From assembly GCA_028688145.1 (NCBI GenBank), contig JAQTYU010000003.1, forward strand, positions 299,982-363,981: DNA of 64,000 bases, read 5' to 3'. The notes under the pieces are model-generated. The model made no database searches. It was not told where the DNA came from and was given only the letters and a program-made list of their open reading frames with translations. Shown piece after piece: positions 8,852 through 17,665 of the stretch; position 1 is the first letter of the stretch, and each line of letters opens with the position of its first letter. This DNA is from Thiotrichaceae bacterium (GTDB lineage: Bacteria > Pseudomonadota > Gammaproteobacteria > Beggiatoales > Beggiatoaceae). A program made the translations under genes and the position numbers.

Positions 8852-10063
8852 ATGCCAGATATTTCAAACATTAAATTCAAATTGTCGGGCGGGGCAAGCA
8901 ATACCAACCCCGCGAACAGTTTAGGTGGTGCAATTTCAAACGCGATCATCCCGCCGCAAACAACCACCGTCGCCAGCAATACCACGGGGTTATCGGTGAC
9001 TTACGCGCACAGCAATCCGCTTGGAAGTGGCACGTTGCATTATTACGCCCCGATTGCAGCGGTTTCCGCCAAGCCTCAAATTACCGTATTGACCGCGACT
9101 ATTGGGGCGGGCAGCTCTTTGTCAGATACTTTGGTTGACAAAAATAGCTCTACTGTACAATTCACACTAACCATAGGCGGGCGCACCTACACAGAACCAA
9201 CCACTTATGGGCAGGCAGTTACTCGCGCTCAATTATTGAGTAATTTGGCAACAAAGATTAATACTGATAGTGCAGCAGTAGTCACAGCAGTTGCCGCTTC
9301 TACAACCTTAACATTGACTTCAAAAACCAACGCTGCATTCACCTATGCTATATCTGCATACAGCAATTACGATACGTTCATTTTTTCTTCAGTGACCAAT
9401 GGTTATAGCTGCACCTATACAATCCCAGCCAACGCAAGTTATGGCTCGGCTTGGACTGTAACTTTGTTACAAACTCAAGCCGCCGCCGCTGCGGTTGCAG
9501 GCGACTCGCAAGCTTATCTGTCTTGGCAACCTTTGGGTGATGCGGGCGGTTCTAAAGTTCCCGTTGCCATCAACACCGCTTATGCTTTAGCCGCTGCCAC
9601 CACAGGCGCATTACTGGTTTCAACGCCCGCGACTTTGCCCACGGCTGACGCTAATATCTCCGTCACGATTGCCATACCTTATGGCAGTTTGTTTGACGAC
9701 ATCGCAGGGATTGAGAGCCTTCAGGGCAACACCGATTACCGTTGTTTTTATGTCAAAAATGAGGATAGCAGCACTCACTCAGCCATTAAACTGTGGTGTT
9801 CCCAACAACCCGTGGGTGATGATGTTATTCAGTTGGGATTTGCAGCAGCGACGGGGGTTAATGACATTGCAGTAAGTATTGACAACGACACCACTGCTCC
9901 AGCTGGTGTATCGTTCGTGGCGACAAACAGCGAAGCCACCGCCTTAAATATTGGGACGTTGGCAGCAGGTGAATATATTGCTGTCTGGCAAAAACGCAGC
10001 ATTACCGCAGCCACACGCGCCGCAGTTGCGGACAACTTTGAACTGACTTTATCGGCATTGTGA
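8852..10063 (+). CDS. phage structural protein, low-complexity beta-rich
   Basis: A 403-residue protein made almost wholly of Ala, Thr, Ser, Gly and Val, with repeated strand patterns such as VTAVAASTTLTLTSKTNAAF and TLLQTQAAAAAVAGDS. It has no signal peptide. This composition is typical of tail-tip, baseplate or Ig-like decoration proteins. It follows the previous stop by 3 bases and ends 1 base before the next start. No specific family recognised. Confidence 0.55.
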   Translation: MPDISNIKFKLSGGASNTNPANSLGGAISNAIIPPQTTTVASNTTGLSVTYAHSNPLGSGTLHYYAPIAAVSAKPQITVLTATIGAGSSLSDTLVDKNSSTVQFTLTIGGRTYTEPTTYGQAVTRAQLLSNLATKINTDSAAVVTAVAASTTLTLTSKTNAAFTYAISAYSNYDTFIFSSVTNGYSCTYTIPANASYGSAWTVTLLQTQAAAAAVAGDSQAYLSWQPLGDAGGSKVPVAINTAYALAAATTGALLVSTPATLPTADANISVTIAIPYGSLFDDIAGIESLQGNTDYRCFYVKNEDSSTHSAIKLWCSQQPVGDDVIQLGFAAATGVNDIAVSIDNDTTAPAGVSFVATNSEATALNIGTLAAGEYIAVWQKRSITAATRAAVADNFELTLSAL

Positions 10064-10064
10064 T

Positions 10065-12251
10065 ATGGCAACTCAACGGCTGGTTCAGACTTATAATATA
10101 AGTGCATCTTTAACGGCGCATCAAACGCTCGTGCAAAGCTATGCAGTTTTCGCCACGCCCGTTAAGCAATACCTTAAGCTATCACAGAGCTATACCAGCC
10201 AATCTTCACAGTACGCCACCCAAAAATTTTCACAGGGCTGGGAAGTCAATAGCAGCATTCCCCAAACGCAAAAATTCCAGGCGCGATGGAATAGCAATGG
10301 CACATACAGCCTAGAGTTCACCGCGCCGCTGAACGTGGTGTGGGCAACAGAGTGCAACATCCCGTTATGGGCTAATGTCGCAATCGCTTACACCTTCCCA
10401 GTTAATGCAGTCGAGTTCACGACCTGCGACTTTCCGATTGGCGTTACAGCCGCCACGGAATTCGTTGTTCCCGTAAACTTCACGGTTTCGGCCAGCACGG
10501 ATATTCCCGTTTTTTTACAGCAGCAATATGGTTTAGAGTGCGCCATTCCTGTGCGTCTGTTGCCGCATGACGAACTCAGTAAAACCTTAGATTGTCCGAT
10601 TGCCCGCTGTGTCAGCACCAGTCTGGATATTCTTGTGTTCATGCGCACGCAACTTGGGTTAGAGTTGATTTGTCCCGTGCGAATGTTGCCGCATGACATG
10701 ATGGCAGTTGAGTTTTCCGCCCCGATAGGGGTGCGTGTTTCGCGTGAACTGATTGCGCCCGTGCACTTAAGCCAGCAGTTAGGCATAGAGTGTACTTTCC
10801 CCTTTGGTGTAAGTTACCCGCTATATAAGGTGCTTGATGTGCCTGTGGTGCTGAGTTCAACTAATCAATTTGCAATGGAGTTTATTGCGCCATTCCGCAT
10901 GATAGGCAAACTTCTAAGTTTCCCGCCCGCCGCAAAAATAGCGGTGGTCAGCGTCTTGACGCAAGCACAATCTTTACCGCCCGCCGTGCAAACTCGTGTG
11001 GACGCGCTGTTAAACACCTTAGATTCAACACCGCAAACCGTTTCACCAGACTTGCAAACTGAGATGGTAGACGTGCTGCAATTGCTTGACCCGCCCACTT
11101 ATCCCGCCGCCAATGCCGCCTTGGCATATGTCAATAGCATGTCGGATGCGCTGACTATTTCCAATAATATTTATTTACTGCATAACGGTAAACGCCTTGA
11201 GATATTGGACTTCACCTTGCGGCAAGACATCGGCATGTACTGCTTTATTGGCTCGATTAATTTGCCTGATATTGCGGCGTATAAAGCCAGTAACGTGATG
11301 GATTTAATTACCTTGGTTATTGACGACAATCGCTTTTCCAGCCGCTACGAACTGCTAATTACTGACAAGTCATATTCCCGCAGTGGGGTTGACGCGCCAA
11401 AGCTTTTAATCAACGTGGCAAGCCCCACCTATTATCTTGAGCAGCAACGCATCACTACTTATATTCCGCGCATCAATGCCCGCGCCGCCTGCGAACTGAT
11501 AGCACAGCAAACGATTGACTGGCAAATATTGGATTGGGTGATTCCAGACGGGATTCTTAATTTTGATGGGTGTACGCTAATCGAGGCAATTCGCACGATT
11601 ATTAAACAGTTGGCTGTCGTGCAAACCAATGCGGACGGCACACTGCGCGTTCAATATCGCCATCCCGTATCGCCCACTAAATGGGATTACGCCACCCCTG
11701 CTTATACCTTATATGATAACGTTCATAATCTATCGTATTCGGAGGGGTATCGTTGGCACAGTGCAATGTACAACGCCGTCATTATTGCGGACGCAACCCC
11801 GTCCGCAGATGATCCAAAAGGTGAAATAACTTACGATTTGGAGTTCGTCGAAGATAAAGATGACAAGTTAGGCAGTGGGGTGTTGCGCATTTATTCCAGT
11901 TCGCCCCGCGAAGTGTCTGGGGTGCAAGTCGTGCACACGGGCGACAAGTCTATACAGTTGGGGCAGTGCTATCCCACACAAGTTGAGATAACTGAGCGTG
12001 TTGAGTTCAAGGCTAACAAGACAACCGTACAACGCCAGATTTCAGGGTTATTGAAAGTAGATTACAAGTCAGTTGATTTAGGTCAGATTGTGGTCAGTGC
12101 GGACGGCAAAACCCTGACAACCGATAACCGTGGCGATTATGCGGGCTATTCGTTGTGTGAACTGACGTATACGACAGAGTGCTATGTGTGCGCCGTCACA
12201 CTCACTAAGGCATTCGACACGCCGCAACCCACTCAATTCTTAGTTGTATAA
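10065..12251 (+). CDS. large tail-tip/hub-like protein with N-terminal short repeats
   Basis: A 728-residue protein with two unlike halves. Residues about 80-285 are a run of roughly 15-residue units of the form (L/V)E(C/F)xxP(I/V)x(V/L), seen in TECNIPLWANV, TTCDFPIGVT, TEFVVPVNFTV, LECAIPVRLLPHD, LDCPIARCV, LICPVRMLPHD, VEFSAPIGVRV and others; they probably build a beta-solenoid or stacked hairpins. Residues about 380-728 resemble the hub-type tail proteins that follow tape measure genes (a segment beginning LTISNNIYLLHNGKRLEILD and several strand-turn-strand patterns), a weak match. The combination suggests a tail-tip protein with a repetitive spacer or binding arm. The family is not firmly recognised. 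Confidence 0.5.
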   Translation: MATQRLVQTYNISASLTAHQTLVQSYAVFATPVKQYLKLSQSYTSQSSQYATQKFSQGWEVNSSIPQTQKFQARWNSNGTYSLEFTAPLNVVWATECNIPLWANVAIAYTFPVNAVEFTTCDFPIGVTAATEFVVPVNFTVSASTDIPVFLQQQYGLECAIPVRLLPHDELSKTLDCPIARCVSTSLDILVFMRTQLGLELICPVRMLPHDMMAVEFSAPIGVRVSRELIAPVHLSQQLGIECTFPFGVSYPLYKVLDVPVVLSSTNQFAMEFIAPFRMIGKLLSFPPAAKIAVVSVLTQAQSLPPAVQTRVDALLNTLDSTPQTVSPDLQTEMVDVLQLLDPPTYPAANAALAYVNSMSDALTISNNIYLLHNGKRLEILDFTLRQDIGMYCFIGSINLPDIAAYKASNVMDLITLVIDDNRFSSRYELLITDKSYSRSGVDAPKLLINVASPTYYLEQQRITTYIPRINARAACELIAQQTIDWQILDWVIPDGILNFDGCTLIEAIRTIIKQLAVVQTNADGTLRVQYRHPVSPTKWDYATPAYTLYDNVHNLSYSEGYRWHSAMYNAVIIADATPSADDPKGEITYDLEFVEDKDDKLGSGVLRIYSSSPREVSGVQVVHTGDKSIQLGQCYPTQVEITERVEFKANKTTVQRQISGLLKVDYKSVDLGQIVVSADGKTLTTDNRGDYAGYSLCELTYTTECYVCAVTLTKAFDTPQPTQFLVV

Positions 12252-12263
12252 GGTGTAAAAATT

Positions 12264-12806
12264 ATGGCAGTCAAAGCAACATTTCAAATTGACCTCGGCA
12301 AGCAGTCAACCACCGACCAAAGTGGCGATGCTTCCATTGAGTTGGATTCTCGAAAAGATGGATTCAACGGCGGCAAAACCGAATTTCGTGGAGGCGATAC
12401 GATCTACTTTTTATTACACGTTCCTCCCGGAGCGGTAATTGAAGAAATTATTACCAACGAAGGGGATGCAAAAGAGTATGGCGGCATTCAGTTAGATACT
12501 GCTGATATACTTGTGTTTGATTATCCAGACGAAACATCACAACGTTTGAGCCGTGCCCCGTCTGGAAGTGTTGGTATGGCATGGGTGGGCAAGGGATTGC
12601 CTGTATCCCCTAGTCATAATAACGGCGTTGTCACCCTACCAACATCTATAGGCGCATCTAAGCGAGCCATTGGGATGCTTAATTGCAAGTACACAGAGCA
12701 AGTTAAGGTTGTCAAATTGACCACACCCGCCACCGTTGATAATAATCCTAACTACAGCATTCATGGCGTTGTCGTTGGTTATATTCAGCAGGACGCTGGA
12801 GCATGA
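12264..12806 (+). CDS. phage structural protein, unknown family
   Basis: A 180-residue protein preceded by an AAGGTGT ribosome binding site and overlapping the next gene by 4 bases (ATGA). It is acidic in the first third and beta-rich thereafter (IHGVVVGYIQQDAGA at the C-terminus). No signal peptide or motif. Position suggests a tail-tip or decoration protein. The family is not recognised. Confidence 0.5.
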   Translation: MAVKATFQIDLGKQSTTDQSGDASIELDSRKDGFNGGKTEFRGGDTIYFLLHVPPGAVIEEIITNEGDAKEYGGIQLDTADILVFDYPDETSQRLSRAPSGSVGMAWVGKGLPVSPSHNNGVVTLPTSIGASKRAIGMLNCKYTEQVKVVKLTTPATVDNNPNYSIHGVVVGYIQQDAGA

Positions 12807-13114
12807 GAATCGTTTGCAAACGTGGCGCAAGCCCTGACATTAATACTTATCGTTATGCCGAGCAGATTATTGACCCTATTATCAGCACTATTCCTGTGGC
12901 GTTGGAAGTGGGACGTAATGTTATGGATGATAATGAGTCACTTATTCCCGTCACACTGACATCGGTTTACGTTCCCACAAAGACAGGTGACTTACTTGAG
13001 GTCAGTGACGAGCTGCAAGCCAATGTTTGGCGAGCTGAGTGCACGGGTGTTGAGTTGCGTTTGGGACAAGACGGGCGTTTCACAATCACACAGCAGTTGC
13101 TTAGGAGGGTGTAA
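12803..13114 (+). CDS. small phage protein, unknown
   Basis: A 103-residue protein in an ATGA overlap with the preceding gene and a one-base overlap with the next. It looks soluble and mixed alpha/beta, ending in LGQDGRFTITQQLLRRV. No family recognised. It is kept as a real gene because of the tight coupling on both sides and a good ribosome binding site for its successor (AGGAGGGTG). Confidence 0.5.
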   Translation: MRIVCKRGASPDINTYRYAEQIIDPIISTIPVALEVGRNVMDDNESLIPVTLTSVYVPTKTGDLLEVSDELQANVWRAECTGVELRLGQDGRFTITQQLLRRV

Positions 13115-13335
13115 TGGACTTAATCGCACAGCTCAAAGGTGCATTGACCTCTCCCCCAAAAGCGGGGGTGATTACAAAAATCGAACACGGATTAATGAGT
13201 GTGGCAACCAGTGACGGCTTAGTGACTAGACCCGTTCAGGTGGGCTTCAAAGAGGGGGATAGGGTATCACTTACTGCGGCGGGGGTGGTTACGCCGTTGT
13301 TGGCGGTTTCGGGGATTAAGGTTTTTGATGTGTGA
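13114..13335 (+). CDS. small phage protein, last gene of the tail module
   Basis: A 73-residue protein with an AGGAGGGTG ribosome binding site and a start overlapping the previous stop. The sequence suggests a small beta-barrel (KIEHGLMSVATSDG, then VQVGFKEGDRVSL). No known family is recognised. A weak hairpin (AAATGT-AAAA-ACATTT, 13337-13352) follows its stop and may end the operon. Beyond it no lysis, fibre-assembly or integrase gene is seen, so the prophage is either truncated here or its right edge lies between this gene and the CRISPR array. Confidence 0.5.
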   Translation: MDLIAQLKGALTSPPKAGVITKIEHGLMSVATSDGLVTRPVQVGFKEGDRVSLTAAGVVTPLLAVSGIKVFDV

Positions 13336-13387
13336 AAAATGTAAAAACATTTCATTTTTAAAATCCATTTATCCCATTAATCAGCTA

Positions 13388-14436
13388 CCATTTATCCCTC
13401 GCCCCCTCAGGTATGGATTGAAACGGCAACAGGGGCGCGACCCCGAAGCCGTGTGGAATATTTCACCAGCCTTTCGGGGCTGGTATGGATTGAAACATTT
13501 TTCCTACTCCTTTTCGCTATGCAAATGTTTGATTTCACCAGCCTTTCGGGGCTGGTATGGATTGAAACCCGCACGTCGCCGCAACTGCTCCTTAAGGAGG
13601 GATTTCACCAGCCTTTCGGGGCTGGTATGGATTGAAACGCTGCCCACTCAACATTAACCTCACGTGCATAGTCATTTCACCAGCCTTTCGGGGCTGGTAT
13701 GGATTGAAACTTTAAGTCGGCAGCCCCCCTGGCGGGCTACATTATCACATTTCACCAGCCTTTCGGGGCTGGTATGGATTGAAACACTTCTTCGTGGTGT
13801 TTAGGACTGATTTTCACCATTTCACCAGCCTTTCGGGGCTGGTATGGATTGAAACTTGGCTCGAAATCCCCTGAATACCACGAAGTGAGAATTTCACCAG
13901 CCTTTCGGGGCTGGTATGGATTGAAACTTGGCTCGAAATCCCCTGAATACCACGAAGTGAGAATTTCACCAGCCTTTCGGGGCTGGTATGGATTGAAACA
14001 GGCGTATGTAAGTCCGACGTGATGAAAACCACGTCATTTCACCAGCCTTTCGGGGCTGGTATGGATTGAAACAATGGCACGCGCAGTTCGCCAAGGGCAT
14101 TGCGAGCCATTTCACCAGCCTTTCGGGGCTGGTATGGATTGAAACAAAAAATTAACGGGTGGTGACCCGTTGCCAATACATTTCACCAGCCTTTCGGGGC
14201 TGGTATGGATTGAAACACTTATTCCTGCATCCTCTCGCACATAGGTGCAAATTTCACCAGCCTTTCGGGGCTGGTATGGATTGAAACATCAATCAATCCA
14301 AGACGGTACAACGCTAAGAGATTTTATTTCACCAGCCTTTCGGGGCTGGTATGGATTGAAACTGAGTGAACCCCATGTATTTGCACACATGGTCATTTTA
14401 TTTCACCAGCCTTTCGGGGCTGGTATGGATTGAAAC
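13388..14436 (+). CRISPR. orphan CRISPR array, 14 intact repeats plus one half repeat, 14 spacers
   Basis: Fourteen copies of a 37-nt repeat start at 13460, 13532, 13602, 13674, 13749, 13819, 13891, 13963, 14036, 14109, 14180, 14251, 14326 and 14400. By eye they are identical. Each starts ATTTCA, holds a hairpin CCAGCC-TTTCGG-GGCTGG and ends TATGGATTGAAAC. A fifteenth repeat (13388-13424) keeps only its 3' half (GGTATGGATTGAAAC). Spacers are 33-38 nt. Spacers 7 and 8 (13856-13890, 13928-13962) are identical. The ATTGAAAC 3' end, typical of type I and III repeats, suggests plus-strand transcription with the leader on the left, where only about 50 bp separate the array from the prophage. No cas gene lies in the window, so effector type cannot be set. 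By eye no spacer matches the adjacent prophage. Confidence 0.97.
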
Positions 14437-14551
14437 CCGCGCAATCACCGTATTTAACGCTCTAAATGAACCCAGAACTTATGGAAGCGACCAAGTCAAA
14501 GATGAAAAACTAGGTATTATGCTGAATCTCAATAAAATCTTTCCGTAAAAC

Positions 14552-14968
14552 TTACTCTTCAGGCACATCCGTAAACCGATGAATTAAGCGTCGATCGCGT
14601 TTCGTGGGGCGACCTGTTCTCGGGTCACGAATCACCGCCGCTTGTTGCCGCAATTCTGATTCTTTTTCACGTTTTTCAATGCTTTCAGGCGTTTCTTCAT
14701 ACAATAAAGCCGCCTCGGGTGCACCGCGCCGTTGTAAAGATAAACCCTGCACTAAAACGGTGCGTAATACATGCGTACGCACTGCAACACTGTCGCCCAA
14801 ATGCACTTCCCGAGAAGGTTTCACCCGTTGCCCGTTATAATGCACTTTGCCACCATTGATAGCATGAATCGCTAAATTCCGAGTTTTAAAAAAACGTGCC
14901 GCCCACAGCCACTTATCAAGACGTACACGATGTTCATCCGCATCTTCTTCCTTATGCTTTGTGGTCAT
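14552..14968 (-). CDS. hslR: heat shock protein Hsp15, S4-domain RNA-binding protein
   Basis: A 138-residue basic protein. The S4 domain starts near residue 14 (RVRLDKWLWAARFFKTRNLA, then AINGGKVHYNGQRVKPS) and the charged C-terminal tail is typical of Hsp15. The E. coli homologue binds stalled 50S subunits carrying nascent chain-tRNA and helps recycle them after heat shock. It lies 12 bp downstream of pepP on the same strand and probably shares its transcript. The 115 bp between its stop and the last CRISPR repeat contain no recognisable feature. Confidence 0.9.
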   Translation of the reverse strand: MTTKHKEEDADEHRVRLDKWLWAARFFKTRNLAIHAINGGKVHYNGQRVKPSREVHLGDSVAVRTHVLRTVLVQGLSLQRRGAPEAALLYEETPESIEKREKESELRQQAAVIRDPRTGRPTKRDRRLIHRFTDVPEE

Positions 14969-14980
14969 GGGTCACGCTCC

Positions 14981-16288
14981 TCATTCACCTGCCATTAATT
15001 GCTCAATATCCGCCACCGTTTTTGGCATCGCAGCCGTCAACACTTCACAGCCTTCCGCAGTGACTAAGACATCATCTTCAATCCGAATCCCAATATTCCA
15101 CCAGCATGAGTCAATATCTTGGCTGGCAGGAATATATAAACCCGGCTCAACCGTCATCACCATGCCAGGCTCTAACAAACGCCATTCCGCTTCAATTTTA
15201 TAATCGCCAACATCATGCACATCCATGCCCAACCAGTGTCCTGTGCGGTGCATATAAAAACGTTTATAACTTTCTTCACTGATTAAGCTTTCTAAGTTGC
15301 CACTCAGCAAACCGATGTCGCGCAAGCCCGCTGTCAACACGCGCACGGCGGCTTCGTGGGGTTCATTCCAATGGGTGTTAGGGCAAATCGTGGCAATTGC
15401 CGCCGCCTGCGCCGCGAGCACGATTTCATAAACCTGCTTTTGTGCGGGACTGAAACGCCCATTGACCGGGAAAGTGCGCGTAATATCAGCGGCATAATGC
15501 TCAAATTCCGCGCCCGCATCAATCAGCACTAAATCGCCATCTTTGAGCACGCAATTATTTTCCACATAATGCAAAATGCAGCCATTTTCGCCACCACCCA
15601 CAATCGAGGCATAAGCAGGCGAGCGGCTGCCCCCACGATTGAATTCATACAGAATTTCCGCTTCTAACTGATATTCATACATGCCAGCGCGACAAGTTTG
15701 CATCGCCCGTTTATGCGCGTTTACGGAAATTTCAGCAGCGCGGCGCATCAAATCAAGCTCGGCATCGCTTTTGTACAAGCGCATGTCGTGTAACAAATGA
15801 TCCAGCGAAACCAAGGCAGAAGGCGCGTGTACGCCTGCGCGAGAACGTTCACGCAATTGGTTAATCCAGCCGACAACTTGACTGTCAAAATCCGCATAAA
15901 CCCCCATCGGATAATAAATGCGCTGACAATTTTCCAGCAAGCCGGGCAAAATATCGTCTAAATCGGTAATCGGAAACGCATCATCTGCGCCGTAAACTTC
16001 ACACGCGCCTTCCAAACCCGCACGCCGCCCGTCCCACGTTTCTTTTTCAGGATTGCGCTCGCGGCAAAATAATAAATATTCGCCTTGGGTGCGTTCAGGA
16101 ATTAATACAGCAACCGCTTCAGGTTCGGGAAAACCCGTTAAATAGTAAAAATCGCTGTCGGCACGGTAAGGATAAAGTGCATCACGGTTACGAATGCGTT
16201 GCGGCGCGGTGGGCAAAATCGCAATACTGCCCTTGCCAATCATGTCCATTAATTCGCGGCGACGGCTGTTAAATTCGTACTTATTCAT
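14981..16288 (-). CDS. pepP: Xaa-Pro aminopeptidase (aminopeptidase P)
   Basis: A cytoplasmic metallopeptidase that removes an N-terminal residue preceding proline. The N-terminal domain (from MNKYEFNSRR) precedes the pita-bread catalytic domain, where the metal ligands can be read: the two Asp of DAGAEFEHYAADITR, the His of HRTGHWLGMDVHD, the Glu of TVEPGLYI and the Glu of IGIRIEDD. The frame extends 24 codons further upstream, but the ATG at 16288 gives the usual length (about 435 residues) and the usual start sequence. It overlaps the upstream UPF0149 gene by 8 bases, matching the ygfB-pepP order of other gammaproteobacteria. Confidence 0.93.
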   Translation of the reverse strand: MNKYEFNSRRRELMDMIGKGSIAILPTAPQRIRNRDALYPYRADSDFYYLTGFPEPEAVAVLIPERTQGEYLLFCRERNPEKETWDGRRAGLEGACEVYGADDAFPITDLDDILPGLLENCQRIYYPMGVYADFDSQVVGWINQLRERSRAGVHAPSALVSLDHLLHDMRLYKSDAELDLMRRAAEISVNAHKRAMQTCRAGMYEYQLEAEILYEFNRGGSRSPAYASIVGGGENGCILHYVENNCVLKDGDLVLIDAGAEFEHYAADITRTFPVNGRFSPAQKQVYEIVLAAQAAAIATICPNTHWNEPHEAAVRVLTAGLRDIGLLSGNLESLISEESYKRFYMHRTGHWLGMDVHDVGDYKIEAEWRLLEPGMVMTVEPGLYIPASQDIDSCWWNIGIRIEDDVLVTAEGCEVLTAAMPKTVADIEQLMAGE

Positions 16289-16832
16289 TGGGCGATGCTT
16301 CCTTGACCTTTTTGAGATGTTCTTGATAAATATCCATGACTCCAACCCGTACATATTCAATCAGTTGCATGTAGGACTCTTCATCTTCTTCATTATGCGC
16401 TTCATTAACGGGGGCAATTCGTGAAATTGACATCACATCTTCAATAAATTCTTGTAGGTTTTCGGGAAAATCTTTTAAATTTTTCACTCCACACAAGCCC
16501 ATACCAAATAAGAAACCTTCACACCAGCCGCCTAAGGCTTGCGTGCGCACGAAAATGCTTTGTTCATCGTCGGGCAATAAGGGGGTAAAACTGCACTCGG
16601 GCGCGTCTAATTTTTCAAAAGTATAGGCTTTTAATAAACTTAGGCGGCGACCTGCTTCATCGGCAAGAATGTCGCCATTGACGACTTCGCCTAACACATG
16701 TTTAATCCATAAGGCTTTATCAATCTTGTGTTCGCCGCACAACATGCCGCATAAAATGCCATGCGCTTCGGCGGCATTCATCAAGGCATCAACTCGTGTT
16801 AAAGCTTGGTTTATCGGTTCGTAAATATCCAA
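16281..16832 (-). CDS. ygfB: UPF0149 family protein YgfB
   Basis: A 183-residue, acidic, helical protein of the YgfB/UPF0149 family; family-like segments are AAEAHGILCGMLCGEHKIDK and WCEGFLFGMGLCGVKNLKD. The gene sits immediately upstream of pepP as in E. coli and Pseudomonas. In Pseudomonas YgfB influences beta-lactamase expression, but a general function is not settled. The start has an AGGAACAAACC leader. It is the first gene of a ygfB-pepP-hslR operon. Confidence 0.9.
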   Translation of the reverse strand: MDIYEPINQALTRVDALMNAAEAHGILCGMLCGEHKIDKALWIKHVLGEVVNGDILADEAGRRLSLLKAYTFEKLDAPECSFTPLLPDDEQSIFVRTQALGGWCEGFLFGMGLCGVKNLKDFPENLQEFIEDVMSISRIAPVNEAHNEEDEESYMQLIEYVRVGVMDIYQEHLKKVKEASPNE

Positions 16833-16924
16833 GGTTTGTTCCTCATAATCGCAACTGTCAGCTTAATTAAAACAAGCTGACCAATGGCTTTATTTTACGC
16901 TAGAGCTGTGGAATTATGCAGAAA

Positions 16925-17540
16925 TAATTTGATGGAAAAATTTTGACGTTGAGAAATTCGGAATATAAAGCGTATGATGACTGGACTCTAATCCCGCATC
17001 TGTGTCCAAATACGTTCAGGATGATAGTCATGATCTAATAAGAGTGTAGTTTTAAGTATATATCTAAGGGCTTATCTCTAAAGTAGTCGATATTCTGCTT
17101 GAACATCTTTATCAAACCTATGTCATCGCTAATATTGGCTTTGGTGCAGCGCGTAAACAATCAACTGCTAAATGTCTTTTAATACTCTGGGTGGCTTTGT
17201 AAAAGCAAAACCCCTTACTCTGACGGCTAGCGTTGCAAGTATTCTTCACCGCTTGGGAATCCACCATAATCAGACTTTTCCATTATTGTTTGTAATGCCC
17301 GCGGAAAGTCCTTGGGAAGGTTAGCCCAGTTGCAAGCATCAAGCATTTTTGAGTTGATACAGCATGGCATCGAATAGGATATGACCATTTCTGGGGAGAT
17401 GTTTGTTTTTTCTTGAGCAATAAGTCATTTAACAAAGCTTCAACAATTGCCCGCTCTACATTATTCAGGCTACTTGAATAATGACTCATTTTATTTTGCT
17501 TGAATTCTTCTCTCTTTTCATCTTTATACGTATTACTCAA
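16925..17540 (-). pseudogene. decayed IS5-type transposase (minus strand)
   Basis: Pieces of one transposase can be read in shifting frames on the minus strand: an N-terminal part (MSHYSSSLNNVERAIVEALL, then KKKQTSPQKWSY), a truncated DDE region (LIMVDSQAVKNTCNAS, KGFCFYKATQSIKRHLAVD), then ISDDIGLIKMFKQNIDYF and finally LLLDHDYHPERIWTQMRD followed by a stop. This order matches an IS5-family transposase. Frameshifts, at least one internal deletion near 17130-17150 and loss of the C-terminus make it non-functional. No terminal inverted repeats were found around it. Confidence 0.7.
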
Positions 17541-17616
17541 GACTTCAAATGGATTCTATCCCAAACTGAGGTTATGTATAGCAAAGGAACAGGGTATTTT
17601 TGCCCTGAAAAAGAAA

Positions 17617-17634
17617 AATCCCCTTGCGGGGATT
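17617..17634 (-). terminator. rho-independent terminator (minus strand)
   Basis: The hairpin AATCCCC-TTGC-GGGGATT is followed on the minus strand by TTTTTCTTTTT. It lies about 32 bp after the stop of the small minus-strand reading frame at 17666-17806, which hints that this frame is, or was, transcribed. A second hairpin (CAGGG...CCCTG, 17590-17607) lies next to it. Confidence 0.6.
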
Positions 17635-17665
17635 GAAATGAGACCTGAGAATTTAGAATAAAAAA

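Noticed and set aside
13425..14399. Self-targeting of the adjacent prophage by the CRISPR spacers
   Set aside because: Reading the 14 spacers against 1-13335 by eye gave no match. An exact search on both strands would be needed to exclude partial matches.
13325..14548. Several open frames on both strands across 13325-14548
   Set aside because: They are translations of the CRISPR repeats (repeated SLSGLVWIET-type peptides) and have no ribosome binding sites.
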